64,000 nt of DNA from Varanus komodoensis. Taxonomy: Eukaryota > Chordata > Lepidosauria > Squamata > Varanidae. Positions 38,807 through 51,879 of this stretch are shown here, piece by piece. The stretch is from contig NW_025336010.1 in NCBI RefSeq assembly GCF_004798865.1, forward strand, positions 2,021,540 through 2,085,539, read 5' to 3'. Each line of letters begins with the position of its first letter. Positions within the stretch are counted from its first letter, which is position 1. The notes below the pieces were generated by a model. It did not search any database, was not told where the DNA came from, and saw only the letters and a program-made list of their open reading frames with translations. Both the position numbers and the translations under genes were made by a program.

Positions 38807-39759
38807 GATGCAGAGCCATATGAAGTTGTAACTCAGAACTCTGAGACGGGCTTTGATCCTGCGAGGCGAGATTGTTTGCACACGAACAGCAACCCCACTG
38901 GGCTTAGCAGGGGGAACCTTCACCTTGACGTTAAAAATTCTCTAGGAAGCCGTCTCCACCCGACAGGCATCGGACAGAACGAGCCCACTCAAGCCTGAAG
39001 TTCACAACCGTGCCAGACAATCACGCAGCCACAGAAAATTCTGTCCGTCAAACTTGTAAGCCAAACCAGACCACATCGTAAACCTTCCAGTATCTAGAAC
39101 AGCTACCAAACAGAAAGCTCTTCCCCACCTTCGTTTCCACGCAAGCATGCGATTGGTCATGGGCCACCTGGCGCACCGGGGATGGAAGGGAACGCCTGAC
39201 TGCGTGCACCACCCTGGCAAGGCCCTGCCAGAGACCCGGGGAGAAGGCTCCCAGTGCCGCAGCTGCAGCGCATTGAGCGGCTGTTCCCTCTTTCCCTCCT
39301 CATTGGACATTTTTTGATACAAGATGGAAGAAATGGTGGGAGAACACGAGCGCATTACAAATCAAAGAGGACGGCACCTGGAGCCACCCCGAAAAATCCC
39401 GACAATGTGGTTGCGCGCGGGCACCCTCAGCAGAAAGCCCAGCGCTGTGCACGGCAGCGGTGCTTCCCCCCCGCCACCGTCCCACTGACACGTGGCCCCC
39501 GGGAGGGTCTCCCAGCCACAGATCAGGGCAGCAGACTCTTCTAATCCTGCATGTTCTGGTAATTCCTGGAAGCATGCCAAAGAAGTCACCTACATGGCTG
39601 GATTTATGCAAAACAAGAAAAGGCAGAGTATACGTGCATATCTAAAAGCAGATATGCAAGAAAAGATGCATATCTAAAAGCAGAATTAAGAACAAATAAT
39701 GAAGCCTCTAGAGGATTATTAATTACAAGGTCTAATAGTAATATGGTCAGGATTTTATT

Positions 39760-39965
39760 CTTACATTTCATTTACATTCCAGCTTTTTCCCTTTTGTAAG
39801 GAATCCAGAATGGCTTACGGGGCTCTCCTCGTCTCCATTTTATTTTCACAAGAGCCCTGTGAGGTAGGCTAGGTGGAGAGCCTGTGAATGGTCCAAAGTC
39901 ACCTCGTGAGCTTCATGACCAAGTGGGTCCAGACCGCAGCTCTCCTAGTCCAGCGCTCCCTCCTG
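39760..39965 (-). repeat. CORE-SINE (MIR-like) with L2-like tail
   Basis: On the minus strand: GAGCTGCGGTCTGGACCCAC, GTGACTTTGGACCATTCACA, CCTACCTCACAGGGCTCTTG, then a tail near GGAATGTAAATGAAATG. The most complete CORE-SINE copy in the window. Confidence 0.6.
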
Positions 39966-40665
39966 CACTGCCTCTCAGTACTGCAGACAGTGATATTCAC
40001 AACCAGCCTGGTTCCCAAAAGTGAAAGAGCAAAGCCAAAAGTTTTCGACGTGAAAGATCAAACCGAATCTATGCCAAGGTCTTAAAAGCTCGAGTTGCTG
40101 CAGAGCTGCAGATTTTGGGCGACAAGGCCTGGGCGGGTGGTGGTGCCTGTGTTGCATGCTGCCTTTGGACTGGCGGCTCCTGCGTGGCGTGGGGCTGAGG
40201 TGGCCAGCGCCTGGGCTCCCCCCTTGCCAGCCCTGCCACTCTGCCCTGGCAGCCTTCTGGGCATCCTTTCCCGGGACCCAGCAGGATCAGCCTCCGCATG
40301 CACACCCTGCGAGTGATGCCTGAACCGGCCTTGGGCACGCATGTGCAGAGGCGTGCTTTGGGCGCTGTCCTTGACACACCAGGAACCGAGCTGCTCTGAG
40401 CACAGTGGGATTTACATCCAGGTCAACCGGCACGGGGTGAAGCTGGGCAGCTTGCACATCAGAAAAGAGCCCCTTTCAGACCTGCTTGGGGAAAAGTTGA
40501 TATACGTAAATGCTTTCAAAGTATTGTTTGTGTGTGATTCTGTAGAAAGGGATTGTACCTGGCATTTCTGTGCTCGAGGAGTGCCTGAGGATCCCAGCGC
40601 CATAAGGAAGCCCTGCGCTCAACTAACTGGCCGTGCTTTTCACTTTCTTTGTTGGGATGCTCTAA

Positions 40666-40747
40666 ATCAGCTTTCCCAGCACGCTCACTTGGGGATGCTA
40701 GACACTGCAGTCCCTCACACTGGATGGGGCCTGGTTGGGGAAGGCTC
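40666..40747. mobile_element. Possible old palindromic MITE copy
   Basis: CAGCTTTCCCAGCACGCTCA at the left and GGCCTGGTTGGGGAAGGCT at the right match the family termini; the centre (CTAGACACTGCAGTCCC) is eroded. Confidence 0.4.
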
Positions 40748-42109
40748 CTTGACATCTACTACTTCGTATGACAAGAATGAGGAAAAGACTTGTTAAAGGG
40801 AGAAAAATGGAAGGGCAGACTGTGTCAGTGCAGGGGGCAGATAATAGCTGGTGCAGCCCACCCCCTGTTCAGATTGGGACCACCGGGAGGGGGGCGGACA
40901 CCTTGATGCATGCCAATTTGGGGTCATTCTCTGCATCAAAACAGTCCTCTCTGGCTGGTGAAGCCATGTTGTGTGAACGTGGGGGCAACAGGTTATGCCA
41001 GGGTTAAACAACCTGTGCATAAGCCTGGAACAGAGCGTGCATAACACTCAAACGGGCCACCGTCCCCAGGTTTGCACGACCGCAGTCTGTGGCCAGGCAC
41101 TGAACACGCCACATGGCCAGGCGCGCGCACGGCGCAGCCCACCGTGGCTCGGCTGCTGAGGGTGGGTTGGGCAAAGCAGCCAAGCGCCTGAGAACCTCCT
41201 AGCCTGCCCTGCTATTGGCAGCCGTGGGCACGTGCCGATTGGCTGGTGTTCCACAGGCCTCCGCGATGCATGCCAAAAGGCTGCTCAAGGCCCAGCGCTC
41301 GGGTTTTGCAAGTCCGCTTCTGGAGGGGGCCGTAGCCCAGTGGGCAGTGCCCCACCCTTGATCCCTGCGGCGCCTCCCATAGGGCTGGAAAGGAATGCAC
41401 CTGCACTGCCTGGGGTCCGTGCTGGCTCGGCACAGCAAGGCTAGCTTCTGCCTTCTTGAAGTCCACACTGCTTTCCATCCCATCCAGCGCTGCAACACTT
41501 GGTGGCTTTTCTTCGGAAACCATCCTCCTTTCCAGAACAGTGGTGCAGATTTAGCATGTTCATCAGAGAAGACTCGGCAGCACTTCTGAGTTTTGTTTAA
41601 CTCATTGAGAAATCACACATGCAACTTTAGGCACTGATGGGGTGGCCATGTGCCCTGCTTTAGAGAGGACAATCCTCTGTTTAAGTGTCTGTCCAGTCCA
41701 GGCCTGGTTTAGAGATAAGATGGGAAAACAGTGGAAGTGCAGCTCACCTCATGCCAGGCTCCCTTCTTTTGGCAAGATTCAACTTTAACCATTGCACTTA
41801 TTTTTAAATGTCCATCTATACATATTAATTAGCATGCACACTCTGCAAACTGGTCTCCTGCTGTGATGGGGAAATGGTGAGCTCTGGTCTATTTTGAGGA
41901 AAATCAACCCAGGTGCCCTAAAAGCTGGGTATTATGGCAGAAGACCCCCACGGATTTCATTCCCGTTTATGGGTGGCACAAAGTGCCCTGCAGTCGAAAA
42001 AGCTTTTGCCGGAAACAGATTCGTTAGCCTTTCAAGTGCCGCTGCAGCAGATTAGCATTACCACCCTCCTGGAGCTTGCTTTGGTGGGATCCAGCACAGC
42101 TAATGCGCT

Positions 42110-43140
42110 CTGGAGCGCGACTGCCCAGGCAGCGAGAAGCCCGTGGCTGCGCCCAGTGGGCTTGGCCGCAGTCCCTCCTGCGGCGGCGAAGCAGGTAAGC
42201 AGAGAAAGGTCGTCGGTTCAGTGCCTTGGAGCAAAGCGCCCGTCTGTGTCTTTGCCTCGGCCGCCAGGTGCGCCGAGGCAACCTGGCTTCTCGCTCTCGG
42301 GCTCTTGACGTTTTTCGCGGAGTCGCGGCGTGAAGTCCGGCGACTGCGGATGCGCACCGGGCACGCGGGCGGGCTGCCGCGCCGGAAGGGAGGCAGGAAG
42401 CCCTGGAGAAGTCTCGCCAAGTTTGGGCAGCGCTGCGCGCGGTTGACGAAGAGCCGACCCGACTGCTGGCTTCAGGCGCCTCGGAGGGCAGACCGAGCCA
42501 CACGGCCGCCCCCCACCCTGCATGTGATGCCAGCTGGTCCCGGGAGAGCTGCCGGTTGCCCGACGAGCCCCTGATGTTGTGCTTTCATGCCGCATTGCTC
42601 TCCCTGCACAGGTAAGGATTTCCTCCAGCTGGAGATGCCGGAGGCAGGCGGAGAAGGGACCGAGGGAGGTGACCGGGCGCCGGCGTGTTCTCCCTTCGCT
42701 CCCAACCGGGAGTCGGGGCGCTGGAGCAGGGTCCGTCTGCAGCTGCGGAACAGTCCCTCGTGGGAACGCTGCTGGGAAGGAAGGAAATCCGGGCGTCTCG
42801 GCGATTGCAGCTCGGAGAAGCTGCAGTGCTTTTCTCCGGCTGGGCCCCGGATCGCTGCTCTCCGGCTCGGGAGTGACGGCGGCAGCGCGGACAGGCCCGC
42901 ATCGGAGCTGCCCCCCTTCCGCCGCCGCCGCCGCCGCTTTGCCTGCGCACGGACCCCCTGCTCGGCGCTTCGGGCTGCGCCTGGGCATCAGCAGGAGGGG
43001 CAGCTGCGTCGCCTGACGTGGGTGACGGAGCCCCCATGCTGGAATCGTGCCCGGAGAGCTGGAGCGGGGCGGAAGGTCGAGGGAGAAGCGTGATTAAGGG
43101 CGGCCTCGTTCGAAGGGGCCGGGGGGGCATGCGCCGACCC
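42110..43140 (+). promoter_or_regulatory. CpG island, candidate AIFM3 promoter
   Basis: CpG-dense, TATA-less. It holds two good plus-strand 5' splice sites, GCAG followed by GTAAGC (exon end 42194) and ACAG followed by GTAAGG (exon end 42611), and a CRE-like TGACGTGGGTGACG near 43015. The nearest plus-strand coding start is AIFM3 at 53255, which has an acceptor before its ATG and so needs an upstream untranslated exon. The link is inference; a non-coding RNA start is an alternative. Confidence 0.5.
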
Positions 43141-43894
43141 GCAGGCATAGCCTAATTTTTGACAAGCGCCGAGCGCCCCCTTCGATCTCAGAGATGCCCG
43201 AGGGGGATGCCGGGGATGTGACTGGGCGCCAAGGAGGCTCCCACGGATCGGTTGCTTAATGCCTGCTCCGGAAAGCGCCTCTTCCCCCGCTTCACACTCG
43301 GGAATCTGCGCTTGCATTGCCAAAGGTACGTGTGACGTTTCCGTGCGCAGAAGTAACTCGGGCTGAGTGGATGTGGCAGCTTGGTACTTTCACTGCCTTT
43401 GTGAGCACCGAGAGAAGCCAGGTGAGCGCCCTTGCGAACTGGCAGGCACCGCTGGCGCCCGCTCCTTGTTTCTGTCCCAGGCTGGTCGGAAGGGAAGCCT
43501 GTAGCTTAGCAAGCTAAAAGACGCGGGGGTCCCCATGGCGGCAAAGGCGCCTGCCGGAGGGGCTCCCTGCTAGTAGAGGCCAGAGCATCTCTGACTGACT
43601 TGGGAGTCGATCCTGGCAAATGGGCCTATTTTCCAGAACGGGGAGGGGGAAATAGCCGGCCTCCTCCCAGGCTAATGCTGCGTGGGAGCCCCTGTTGTGG
43701 TGCTGATGCATCGGAAACCTCCTGGGGCCTGGCAGACCCTTAGCCTTTGCCAGAGCCTTCCAACACTGTCCTCACACCCCTGAAGGTGGGGGGAGCGCTG
43801 GAGGTGTTTCTGTTGCACCGGCTCATGCGACTGCCGCTGCACATGAAGCCCCTAAATGAGCATTTGCACCAGGACATCGTTGGGTATTCTCCCT

Positions 43895-43950
43895 AATTGT
43901 CAGCTGTGCTGGCAGGGGCTCCTGGGAGTTGTAGTCCAAACCTCTGGAGA
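43895..43950. mobile_element. Partial palindromic MITE copy
   Basis: GTGCTGGCAGGGGCTCCTGG followed by GAGTTGTAGTCCAAACCTCTGGAG: centre and right arm only. Confidence 0.55.
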
Positions 43951-43982
43951 CCTACCTTCTGCATGGCACTGCCTTAAGGCAC

Positions 43983-44099
43983 CATCCCCCAACTTGGTGC
44001 GTGCCATACTGCAGCTGCCCTTGGACCAAGCCAACATGGAATCTGGGAATGATGGGAGTTGTAGTACAACTCATTGGAAGGGCACCAGCTGGGGAGAGC
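43983..44099. mobile_element. Palindromic MITE copy, near full length
   Basis: The left terminus CATCCCCCAACTTGGTGC and right terminus GGGCACCAGCTGGGGAGAGC are inverted. The inner arm reads AATGATGGGAGTTGTAGTAC. Directly follows the partial copy at 43895. Confidence 0.65.
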
Positions 44100-44109
44100 T
44101 ACAAAGTGT

Positions 44110-47045
44110 AAGAGGGAACTGGCTGAGCTGCTGCGACCCGCGGTCTCGCAGGGCACAGCTCGCAGTGACAGTTGAACCCGGCGAGTGATGTGGGGGTCGT
44201 TGAAGCAGCGAACGAAGCATCCACGATCCATGGCCTATTTGCCGTGTTCGATGCCCCTTTGAGCCACGCACCTGGGCAAGCTGGCTGCACGTGACCAGCA
44301 GCTGTGGGGCTCATTAAGCCCCTCGTCCTGATGAACCAGCCCACCGAGTGTGCTCGTGCAGAAGGCACACCGTTGCACAGGCACGGGATCCACCATCTCC
44401 ATTCACGCTGCTGTCAAGGATCTCACAGTTTTCAGCCATGGGGCCAGTTCGTTGTCGGCCCTCTGCCGTGGGCTGGGCCCCCTCTGTCTCTCTGGCTTCC
44501 TGAGCTGAACGGCTGCACTTCAGAGAGTGGCTGAAGGAACCAAGAGCAGAAGCCGAGAGTCGTCTGGAAAGGAAGTGGCCAGAAGACTGGCACGGCGTGA
44601 ATGGCGTGCCGACAGTGCGGCCCCGCCTGGCTTGGTGGGCATGGCCTTCTTCCAGGGAATGCCGGGAATGGCAGTTGAAAGGGCTGACCGGCACTCTTGC
44701 CCGCGACTGTCTGGTTTCTGGAGTGGCTCACATACTCTGCTCATTATGAGAAATGCCCTCCCGCACCCCATACCGAATGAGACCGCAGACGTGGCTGGAC
44801 TGGGCGGCCCCCCAGGTCCTGCCTAATTCTATAAGGTGCAATGGCTACTAAGCCAGTCTCAGGCAGGCCCAGGACATCCGGATCCCACAGTCAGCCAGGA
44901 GGTGACCCCACCTTCCTGGACTGCTGGCATCTCTGGTGCTTTTCACCAGCAGAGGGGCTTGCGAACCCTAACCCTAGTCCTGCCCCCCCCCCCCCGCCTC
45001 AACTTTTTAACTCCCTTAGGCCTGTTTTGGGTGATACTGGCAAATGCTGATTTATCATCAGGAACATGGCACAGCCCCCCAGCCCCCCTTTTCTTCTTCC
45101 TCTTCTTCATCTTCATCTTCATCATCTCGATACTGCCAGGAGCTGAAGTTCCCTCTTGCCTGCCCCTGCTTTGCCATCGCCGTAGCTTGCTGAGCATGCG
45201 AGCGGGGGGTGGAGCGAACGGTGCACCGGTCATCCAAGGGGAGAAGCAGAGGAAGGGAGCCTCCAGCAGGGCAGGAGGGACCCTCCCTCGGCCCGCCAGC
45301 CGCAGACCCCGGTGTGGGGACACAGCCTTTGCAGACTGCCATTTATGTCGACTGCCATTTACGTTGCCAGAAGGCGGCTGGCAATCAGCAGTAACTGCAG
45401 GTAGCAAGATAAGCAACTATCGGTGATTGCCGTGTCCCCAGACCTTGCCCTGCTCTTTGGAGGCTCGGTCGGTCAGGGCACCGATGCCCGTTGCTCGGCG
45501 GAGGCGGTCAGAGGGCAACTCCATGGCGGAAGAGCTGTGGAGCCATCTGCCATAGTCACGCGGCTGGAGTCGCACCCGGGAGGGCCAGCGGGCAACTTCT
45601 TTGGCGGCCTCTGGGGATGTGTTTTCCGCCAGGATGGTGGTTTAAGCTAGGATTTCAGTTGCTGGTTAGTGTTTTATTGTGGATTTTGTGCCATAGTATT
45701 AGTTGATTTATTGGCCTGGTTTTGGTTTTGGTTGTGTACTTTTGCTGTTGACTGGAGGGCCATTAAAAGTTGAAAAAGAGGCCCATGGGTGTAGAGCGAT
45801 GATGGTGAAGAAGATGAAGACGAAGGCATGCTATTCTATCCTTCTGGATGGGCTACAGGGAGAATAGGAAGAGGTGGCATTTGGGGAGAAGATGTCTGTC
45901 TGCCCTGGGAGAAGCACTCCATTTTCTATTTCAGGACATCTTTCTTTCATCCTCTTCCCGATGAAGGTGACCCTGTAGAGTCTTCCTTGCGTTTTTGACC
46001 GCTGAGCCCTCCCTAAGTCAGCAAGTCGAGACTTCGCTTGGGCAAGGGTGCAGTCCTCAGTGAGGCAGGAAAGCACTGTCTCTGGCCTGCTGACAGCCAC
46101 GGGCCCTTTCCCCATGCGGCTTTGCCTCTGCCAGAAGTGCCCTGCACTTGGCTCTTGGTGTTTTGTTCATTCTTAGGAAGTGGCCACCGAGGATCCACCA
46201 AAAACGGTGTGGGGGGAAGAAGGGAAAGGCACTGAAGTTGCACGTGTGGTTGCATAAGTGGAGGTGCCAGTGGGCAAGCGAGGAGCACCGTTTAAATGGA
46301 AAGGCCCTGATGGGGCCGGCTGCGTTCAGGTCCCTGTTTGCGAAGTCCCCAGTGCTGCCTTTTCTTCCTCTTTCCCTCGGGAGGGGCTGGGCAGGCCTTC
46401 AGAACAAGGCTGCCTTTCACTGAGAATGGTCCTCCACAGCGGGCTCATCCTACATCGTGCATCATGGGCTAACCTGCAAGCAGGCTGTGAAGATGCTGAC
46501 TGGAACCGCCCCCCCCCCCCGATTACTGGGCAGAGAGCCCACCCAGAGCCGCTTCCGCTCTTGTGACGCAGCAGCCCCCCTCCCCCGCTGCAGCAGGGCC
46601 CCCTTGCTGGGCAGGCCGGCTCAGGGAGCTGCTCCCCGGGGCGCGCAGGTGGGGGTGGTGGCCCAGGGCTGCCATCCAGCTCCCCTCTCCCCACCCGCAT
46701 CCCCGGGGGCAGGAGCGTGCTTTGAACGTGGCAGCAGGAGCCTTCAATTATTCAGTTTCTTCTGGCGCTTGAGCCGTTCCCTCCTGGCACACGGGGTGGG
46801 AACCGCTGGTGCAAACTGGATTTGAAAATGGCAACAGCAAACCCCTCCCTGAGCTATATGAAAAACTGCTAAAGGATGTCGAAGTGATGTAGCGTAACAA
46901 AGCTATTATGCTGTCAGAAAAAGAAGCTTTAGCTCCTGGATAGAGAGCCAGTGTTCTGCCCTGTGGGCATCCCTGGAAAAATGCTTTATGAAAGGGGTGC
47001 CACAACCAAGAAGACTGTGCCCAGCTTGTGGCTGGCTGAGCAGGC
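44110..47045. other. Non-coding stretch, mostly unrecognised
   Basis: Holds poly(C) runs (44984-44995 and 46509-46520), a (TTC/ATC) purine-pyrimidine tract (45088-45130) and a possible L2-type tail (45640-45790). No supported exon. It lies between the 42-kb CpG island and AIFM3's first coding exon, so it may be AIFM3 intron. Confidence 0.4.
45088..45130. repeat. (TTC)n/(ATC)n microsatellite
   Basis: TTCTTCTTCCTCTTCTTCAT followed by CTTCATCTTCATCATC: a polypyrimidine-rich trinucleotide tract. Confidence 0.8.
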
Positions 47046-47049
47046 TGTA

Positions 47050-47180
47050 GGTACTGCATGGGGAGAACTGGTGCGCGTGCACATGGTGGGCGTGTCGTGA
47101 GCCGGCCGGGTGGAGCCGGGGTCAGACTAGATGGGCTGGGAGGCCCCTCCTGACTCGCTCTGCTTCTGTTTCTAACTGGG
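47050..47180 (+). mobile_element. CR1 LINE 3' end, TTTCTATG-tail subfamily, short
   Basis: CACATGGTGGGCGTGTCGTG, GGGTCAGACTAGATGGGCTG, CTCTGCTTCTGTTTCTAAC: the last 130 bp of the same CR1 subfamily as 33235, in sense. Confidence 0.85.
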
Positions 47181-47184
47181 CAGC

Positions 47185-48480
47185 CCCGTTGTAATCTATC
47201 CGACAGGCTACCAGAGGCTTGATCTGGGAGAGGCTAGACCTGGCAAAGCACCCATCCTGGGGCAACCGTGCTCATCGCCTCTGTGGCCATGTGCCTCTCT
47301 GGGGGTAAGCTCAAATCCAGGAGCACACCTGAGCGACATTCCTGTTCCGGCAAGAGGAGGGCGTCTCTCTCCGGGATGGCCCGCCACTGAGTTCCCCGAG
47401 TGGGACTCACTCAGCCTGTAGCCAGGCTGCTGCTTCCGCTTCCTGGTGCCCATCCAGCCCTGCACAGCCCCCGAGACAGACCTCCCCACATCGGCTTTCC
47501 GTCCCATCGCTCTCCTTGCTGGGGCGAGGCTTCCTGAAGGAGGCGCTCTTTCTTTGCTGCCCTCCTTGATCTCGCAGGGACTGCTTGGATGTGGTGCCCC
47601 CTCTTGTTGCCTCTGGGATGCATTCCCAGTGGGCTTCCACCATGGTGACTTTAGGACACCCCCGAGCCTTTGGAAGAGATCAAGCCCTCCGGAGTTCCCC
47701 TTTCAGCTTCCTTCTGGGCGTCCTTCCTTCTGAGTTGTGACCCCCCTCCTGCTCCCCCTCCGGCTCATCATGTTTGTTCCATTCCGGTGCTGCCCGATAA
47801 CCGAAGCTGTCCGAGTGGCTTGCAACCGGTCCTTCTCACAATGCAAGAAAGCACCATCAGACGCCGTGCAATCTATCAAAAAGCAAACTTTGAAAGGCTT
47901 TAAGGGGTGCTATTGTACCTGTTGGAGTGGTGGCCACAGTGCTCTCAAATACCATTGCTCGGTACTGAGGTTCTAGTGGGAGCTGGCAACCTTTTCCTTG
48001 CCGAGGGCTGCAGTCCCTCATGCGTCAGGTGCTGGAGGCCACGTGGCTGTGGCGAGCAGGACCAGAGCCAGGGCCAGGCCAGAAGCATGAGGTCCTCCCG
48101 CTCCGCACATCCTTTCCGGCCTCTCCGCCATCCTTCCAGCCTTGCATTGTGCCATCTGGGTTGGGCCATCCGCTCCTGCCAGCAGCCTGGACCGTCTCAT
48201 GCAGACAGTCTCTGCTTCAGATTCCACTCGCCTCTCGCACTAGTTGTGGGTACCACTGAAGATTAAGTTTTGCGACTAACTAGAAACTGCAGAAGCTCCC
48301 CCGAATGACCATGGAGGCGTCTGTCCTCCCACAGCTGTGCAACCCTTCCAAGAAGCGATCTGCCACTGGCCAGCCCTGCAAATCGTGGCAGAAAATCCCA
48401 GAGTTAAATGTGAGTTGCGTGGAGAAATGCTGAGCTGGCTCCATCCTGGACTCCTTGCCAGCTGCACCGGGGGTCCTGCG
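47185..48480. other. Non-coding stretch, nothing firm
   Basis: No splice-consistent exon or recognised repeat was found. Several overlapping open frames on both strands have no recognisable motif and look like chance frames in GC-rich DNA. Confidence 0.4.
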
Positions 48481-48700
48481 AGAGCCAGGGCGGCGCAATG
48501 GATGGCGACTCGGAAGGCGTGTCCCTTGTGGCCACAGGGCCCCCAGAGCTTTGGGCCAGCCACAGACCTCGGCCCAACGCACTTCGCAGGGCCACCTTGC
48601 AGATACAGTGGTGAGGAGGGGGATTGTGGGGGCTGCGTGGGGTTCCTTGCGAGAAAAAAGGCGGGATATACATATAATAAATAGATAGATAATGCTTAAA
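48480..48700 (+). repeat. CORE-SINE/L2-type copy with AT-rich microsatellite tail
   Basis: GGGCCAGCCACAGACCTCGG (core) leads to GAAAAAAGGCGGGATATACATA and a tail of imperfect ATAATAAATAGATAG. This is the typical GGCGGGATATAAATA ending of these elements. Confidence 0.55.
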
Positions 48701-48754
48701 GAGGAAGAGATGTATCTCACCAGACCACTTCTTCCCAATTTTGCCTTGGTGTTA

Positions 48755-49650
48755 GAAACATAGAAACAGTGAGTCAGAAGGGGGCTCCTAGGCCATCTAG
48801 TCTGACCCCCGGCTCCAGCCGGCTCCGCTCATATAATACCCAGCATGTGGTTGGCCAGTCTTTGCTTGAACACCCACACTGGTGGGCCCCCATCTGGAAG
48901 CCACACTTCTGGCTATGCAACCAAGGGTGGCATGTGCCCTCTTGACCACCGTGTCACACATCTGGCTCATGTTCAGCCTGCAGTCAACCAGCACCCCGAG
49001 GTCCCTTTCACGAGTGCTGCTCTCCAGCCACTTGTCCCCTTACCTGTACCTGCAGCACCTATTCCTGAGTCCCAAGTGCAAGACGCCGCACTTATCCACA
49101 CTGAACGGCATCCTGTTGTCCACGGCCCACTTCCATTGTCTGTCCTAATCCTTTTGGATCCACAGTACCTGCTCCTCAGTTGTGGCCACCGCCCCCACTT
49201 GGGTATCGTCTGCGAATCTGGTCAGCAGACTGGCTATCCCCTCCTCCAGGTCTTTGCTACAGGGGTTGAACAGGTCCAGTCCCTGAGCCGAGCCTGGGGG
49301 GACTCCACTCATCCCCAGCCGCCCTCCCGATGGTTCCCCACACTCAGCTTGTGACCAGTCGACCATGCCCTCCTCCCTCAGGCAGCGCATCGATGCATTG
49401 CAGAGCTCATCGGCTTCTCCACCAGGACATCATGTGGCCCTTTGTCAGGGGCCCTGCTGAAAGCCGGGTAAACCGCACCCACCGCACGCACGCCGTCTAG
49501 CCACCTGGAGACCCTGTCGCCGAGTTCCACGAGCTTCGCCTGGCGGGAGCTGTTTCTGCGGAAACTGTGGCACGGCCACCAACCCGCTTCCCTGCCTGGG
49601 GCTTCTACAGCCTTCCTTATTGTGGGCACTTCCATCGAGGGCAGGATTGG
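48755..49650 (-). mobile_element. CR1 LINE, longest copy (about 900 bp), antisense
   Basis: The 3' tail TTAGAAACATAGAAAC is at 48755. Minus-strand frames read the reverse-transcriptase domain in order: GLFNPCSKD-type and FADDTQVGA (the catalytic YADD box) near 49200-49290, then MLVDCRLNMSQMCD near 48970. Broken into several frames and 5'-truncated before the N-terminal RT motifs. Confidence 0.9.
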
Positions 49651-49659
49651 CCCAGACTT

Positions 49660-51875
49660 TGCATTCGGTGCAGTTCTGCGTCTAGGAAATGTACGAGCAT
49701 TTCATTGATGCACCTTTGACATCTGAATGGCATCTTTTGTTTAATGATTAATATCGGGAGATTGTCTGTCAAACTTGCAAACAGTGATAAAATCAACGCA
49801 GCTATGCTGGCTGGTGCACACGTCTAATCCAGAGTCCGTAATTTGCTGGGGCAGCAGTGAGGAGATGGGCTGGAGGGACACTTTGCCCCCTGCGGCCTTG
49901 CAAAAGCACCTGTCCCCTTTCCACAGCCAGCAGCTCTCTCCCTGCCCCCATCACAAAAACACTACCGGGGGGAAGGGGCCGGGAGGGCCCTTCCAGACTG
50001 CAGACCACGGAGCCACGATTCCTGATTTGGTGGCTTCCCTGGCTAGATCCTGCTTGCACCACCTCCCAGGAGAGAAGACCTGGCTTTTCTGCTGCTCCTC
50101 CCTGTGTTCCAGTCCAGCCCCCGCGGCTTCCCAGAAGCCCCCATCGCATGTCCCCCTGCCGCTGCTCCTTGGGTGGTCCCCTGGCTTCTGTGACCCCCCC
50201 TCCCCACACGCACACTTGGAGCTGGCCAAGACACTTCTCCTGAGGCTTAGTTCCCGGCAGAAAGACAGCTAAGCTACGATGTCCTGATTCATTTTGGTGG
50301 TTCGGCCCCACCCATTCTGCTCTTGGCTCTTTCCTTTCCACGTGTGGCAGCATTCGGAGACGGAGGAGCTTATGGACCCCTTCCAGTGCCAGTGGGGCGC
50401 TTGTAGAGCAGGGTGCTTCACCCCAGCTGTGGGTTGTGAAAAAGCGGCCGTAGGTGCCAGCTCACGTTTGAAGCATGGTTGTGACCTGCCTGCACAGGCA
50501 CCCGGGGGAAGAATGGATGGGTTCCCAGAAACGGGATCACGGTCTCACAGTGCAGTGCTGGGAGTGGGTTCCTGCTGAGTCTTCTAACGGGCCACGGAGA
50601 GGCGTGGAGGGAGCTGTTGCCATAAGCGCCGTCGGAGAGCCCGCAGCATTTGTGCAAGGAGAAGGGAGCGCAGCTCCCGGGCCATGCAGCGTTCTTGTCG
50701 TGGCTGGGCACCCCGTCTTTTGAAAAACGGCCTCTGCAGCCTACCCAGCTAGCGAGCAGTGGGTGGGAAGACACTGGAAGAAAGCAGAGCAGCTGCCCCA
50801 GCACGACACCCCCGGTGCATGGCAGGGGCAGCTGGTGCTGTGGCCCAAGGCTTCTGGGGGTCCCCAGCCTGCAGCAGGCTGCAGGAATCAAGCCGGTTTC
50901 TTCTCATCTAGGAGCCCTTTCCAGAACTCAGTCGGGAACTCTAAGCCAGCCGTGTGGTGAGGTTTCCTTGTCCCTGAGGAGTCCTCACAGCGCTGGGTCA
51001 AAGGCGCTGTGGAAAGTATGCGGAACACGTGTCTCTTGCTGACTTTCCCCCTGCTTTATGATCCCTCCCGTTTGTTCCTTGTGGAGATAAAACTGCTTCA
51101 TTCAAAGACGGCTCAGAGTGGAATGGAGCGTGGAGATTAGCTGGTCGGAGGACTGAAATTAAGAGATTAAAAAGGAACTTGGGTTTTCCAAGCTATCTAA
51201 TGGTCAATGAGAAAAATAAAGCCATTGAAATTCCCTTTAGACGAGGTAGATAAAGAATGATTTCTTTGGAGAGAGGAGCCCAGGCCTGTCTCCCTGCCAT
51301 CCAAGATGCTCTGATTCTTGTTACAACAGAGGAAAGATGGGATGACACCAGATCCGGCCATTAAAAAGATGAGGCCTCAGAGATACACAAATGGCCATGT
51401 GAGTGGAGGGCGACAGCTCTTCCTCATGGGCAGGGTGGATCCACTTTTCCAAAGAGAAGCTCAGCGCATGTTCTACTCACTGGCAGACTGTGTGGAAAAT
51501 GTTTTTAGCTTTTCTGTCTTTCAACTGGAATCACCCTCAGGGGCATAATAGCATTGGTGCTCCTCTACAGTTGTTGATGCCCATCACCAAGGTGTCCTCC
51601 TGGGCCAGCGCCTGAGCCAGGAGCGAGGCGCACTGCCCTGCCGTGATTCCGTCCCAGCTTGGGAAGCAGGCGGCAGGAGGTAGGGCTGGGGGACAGTGCT
51701 CTTCCTTGGACGCTCCAGCACGGTTCCTCGGGGGGTGGCTTGCCCACACGTCATTCTGCACCTGCATGAAATCGCTGGGTGGGGTCGTCAGGGGCTTGGA
51801 GCCTGTTGTCCTTAATGTGCTGGTGGCACACAGTTCTGCGTCTTTGCATCGTCAGCAGGTGAGGCTGCGAATGTA
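49660..51875. other. Non-coding stretch, nothing recognised
   Basis: No supported exon, repeat family or regulatory signal. Composition is mixed, with an AT-richer patch at about 51060-51260. Confidence 0.4.
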
Positions 51876-51879
51876 CTAA

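Noticed and set aside
44962-44976. Interstitial telomere-like CCCTAACCCTA
   Set aside because: Only about two repeat units; too short to mean a fusion or a telomere relic.
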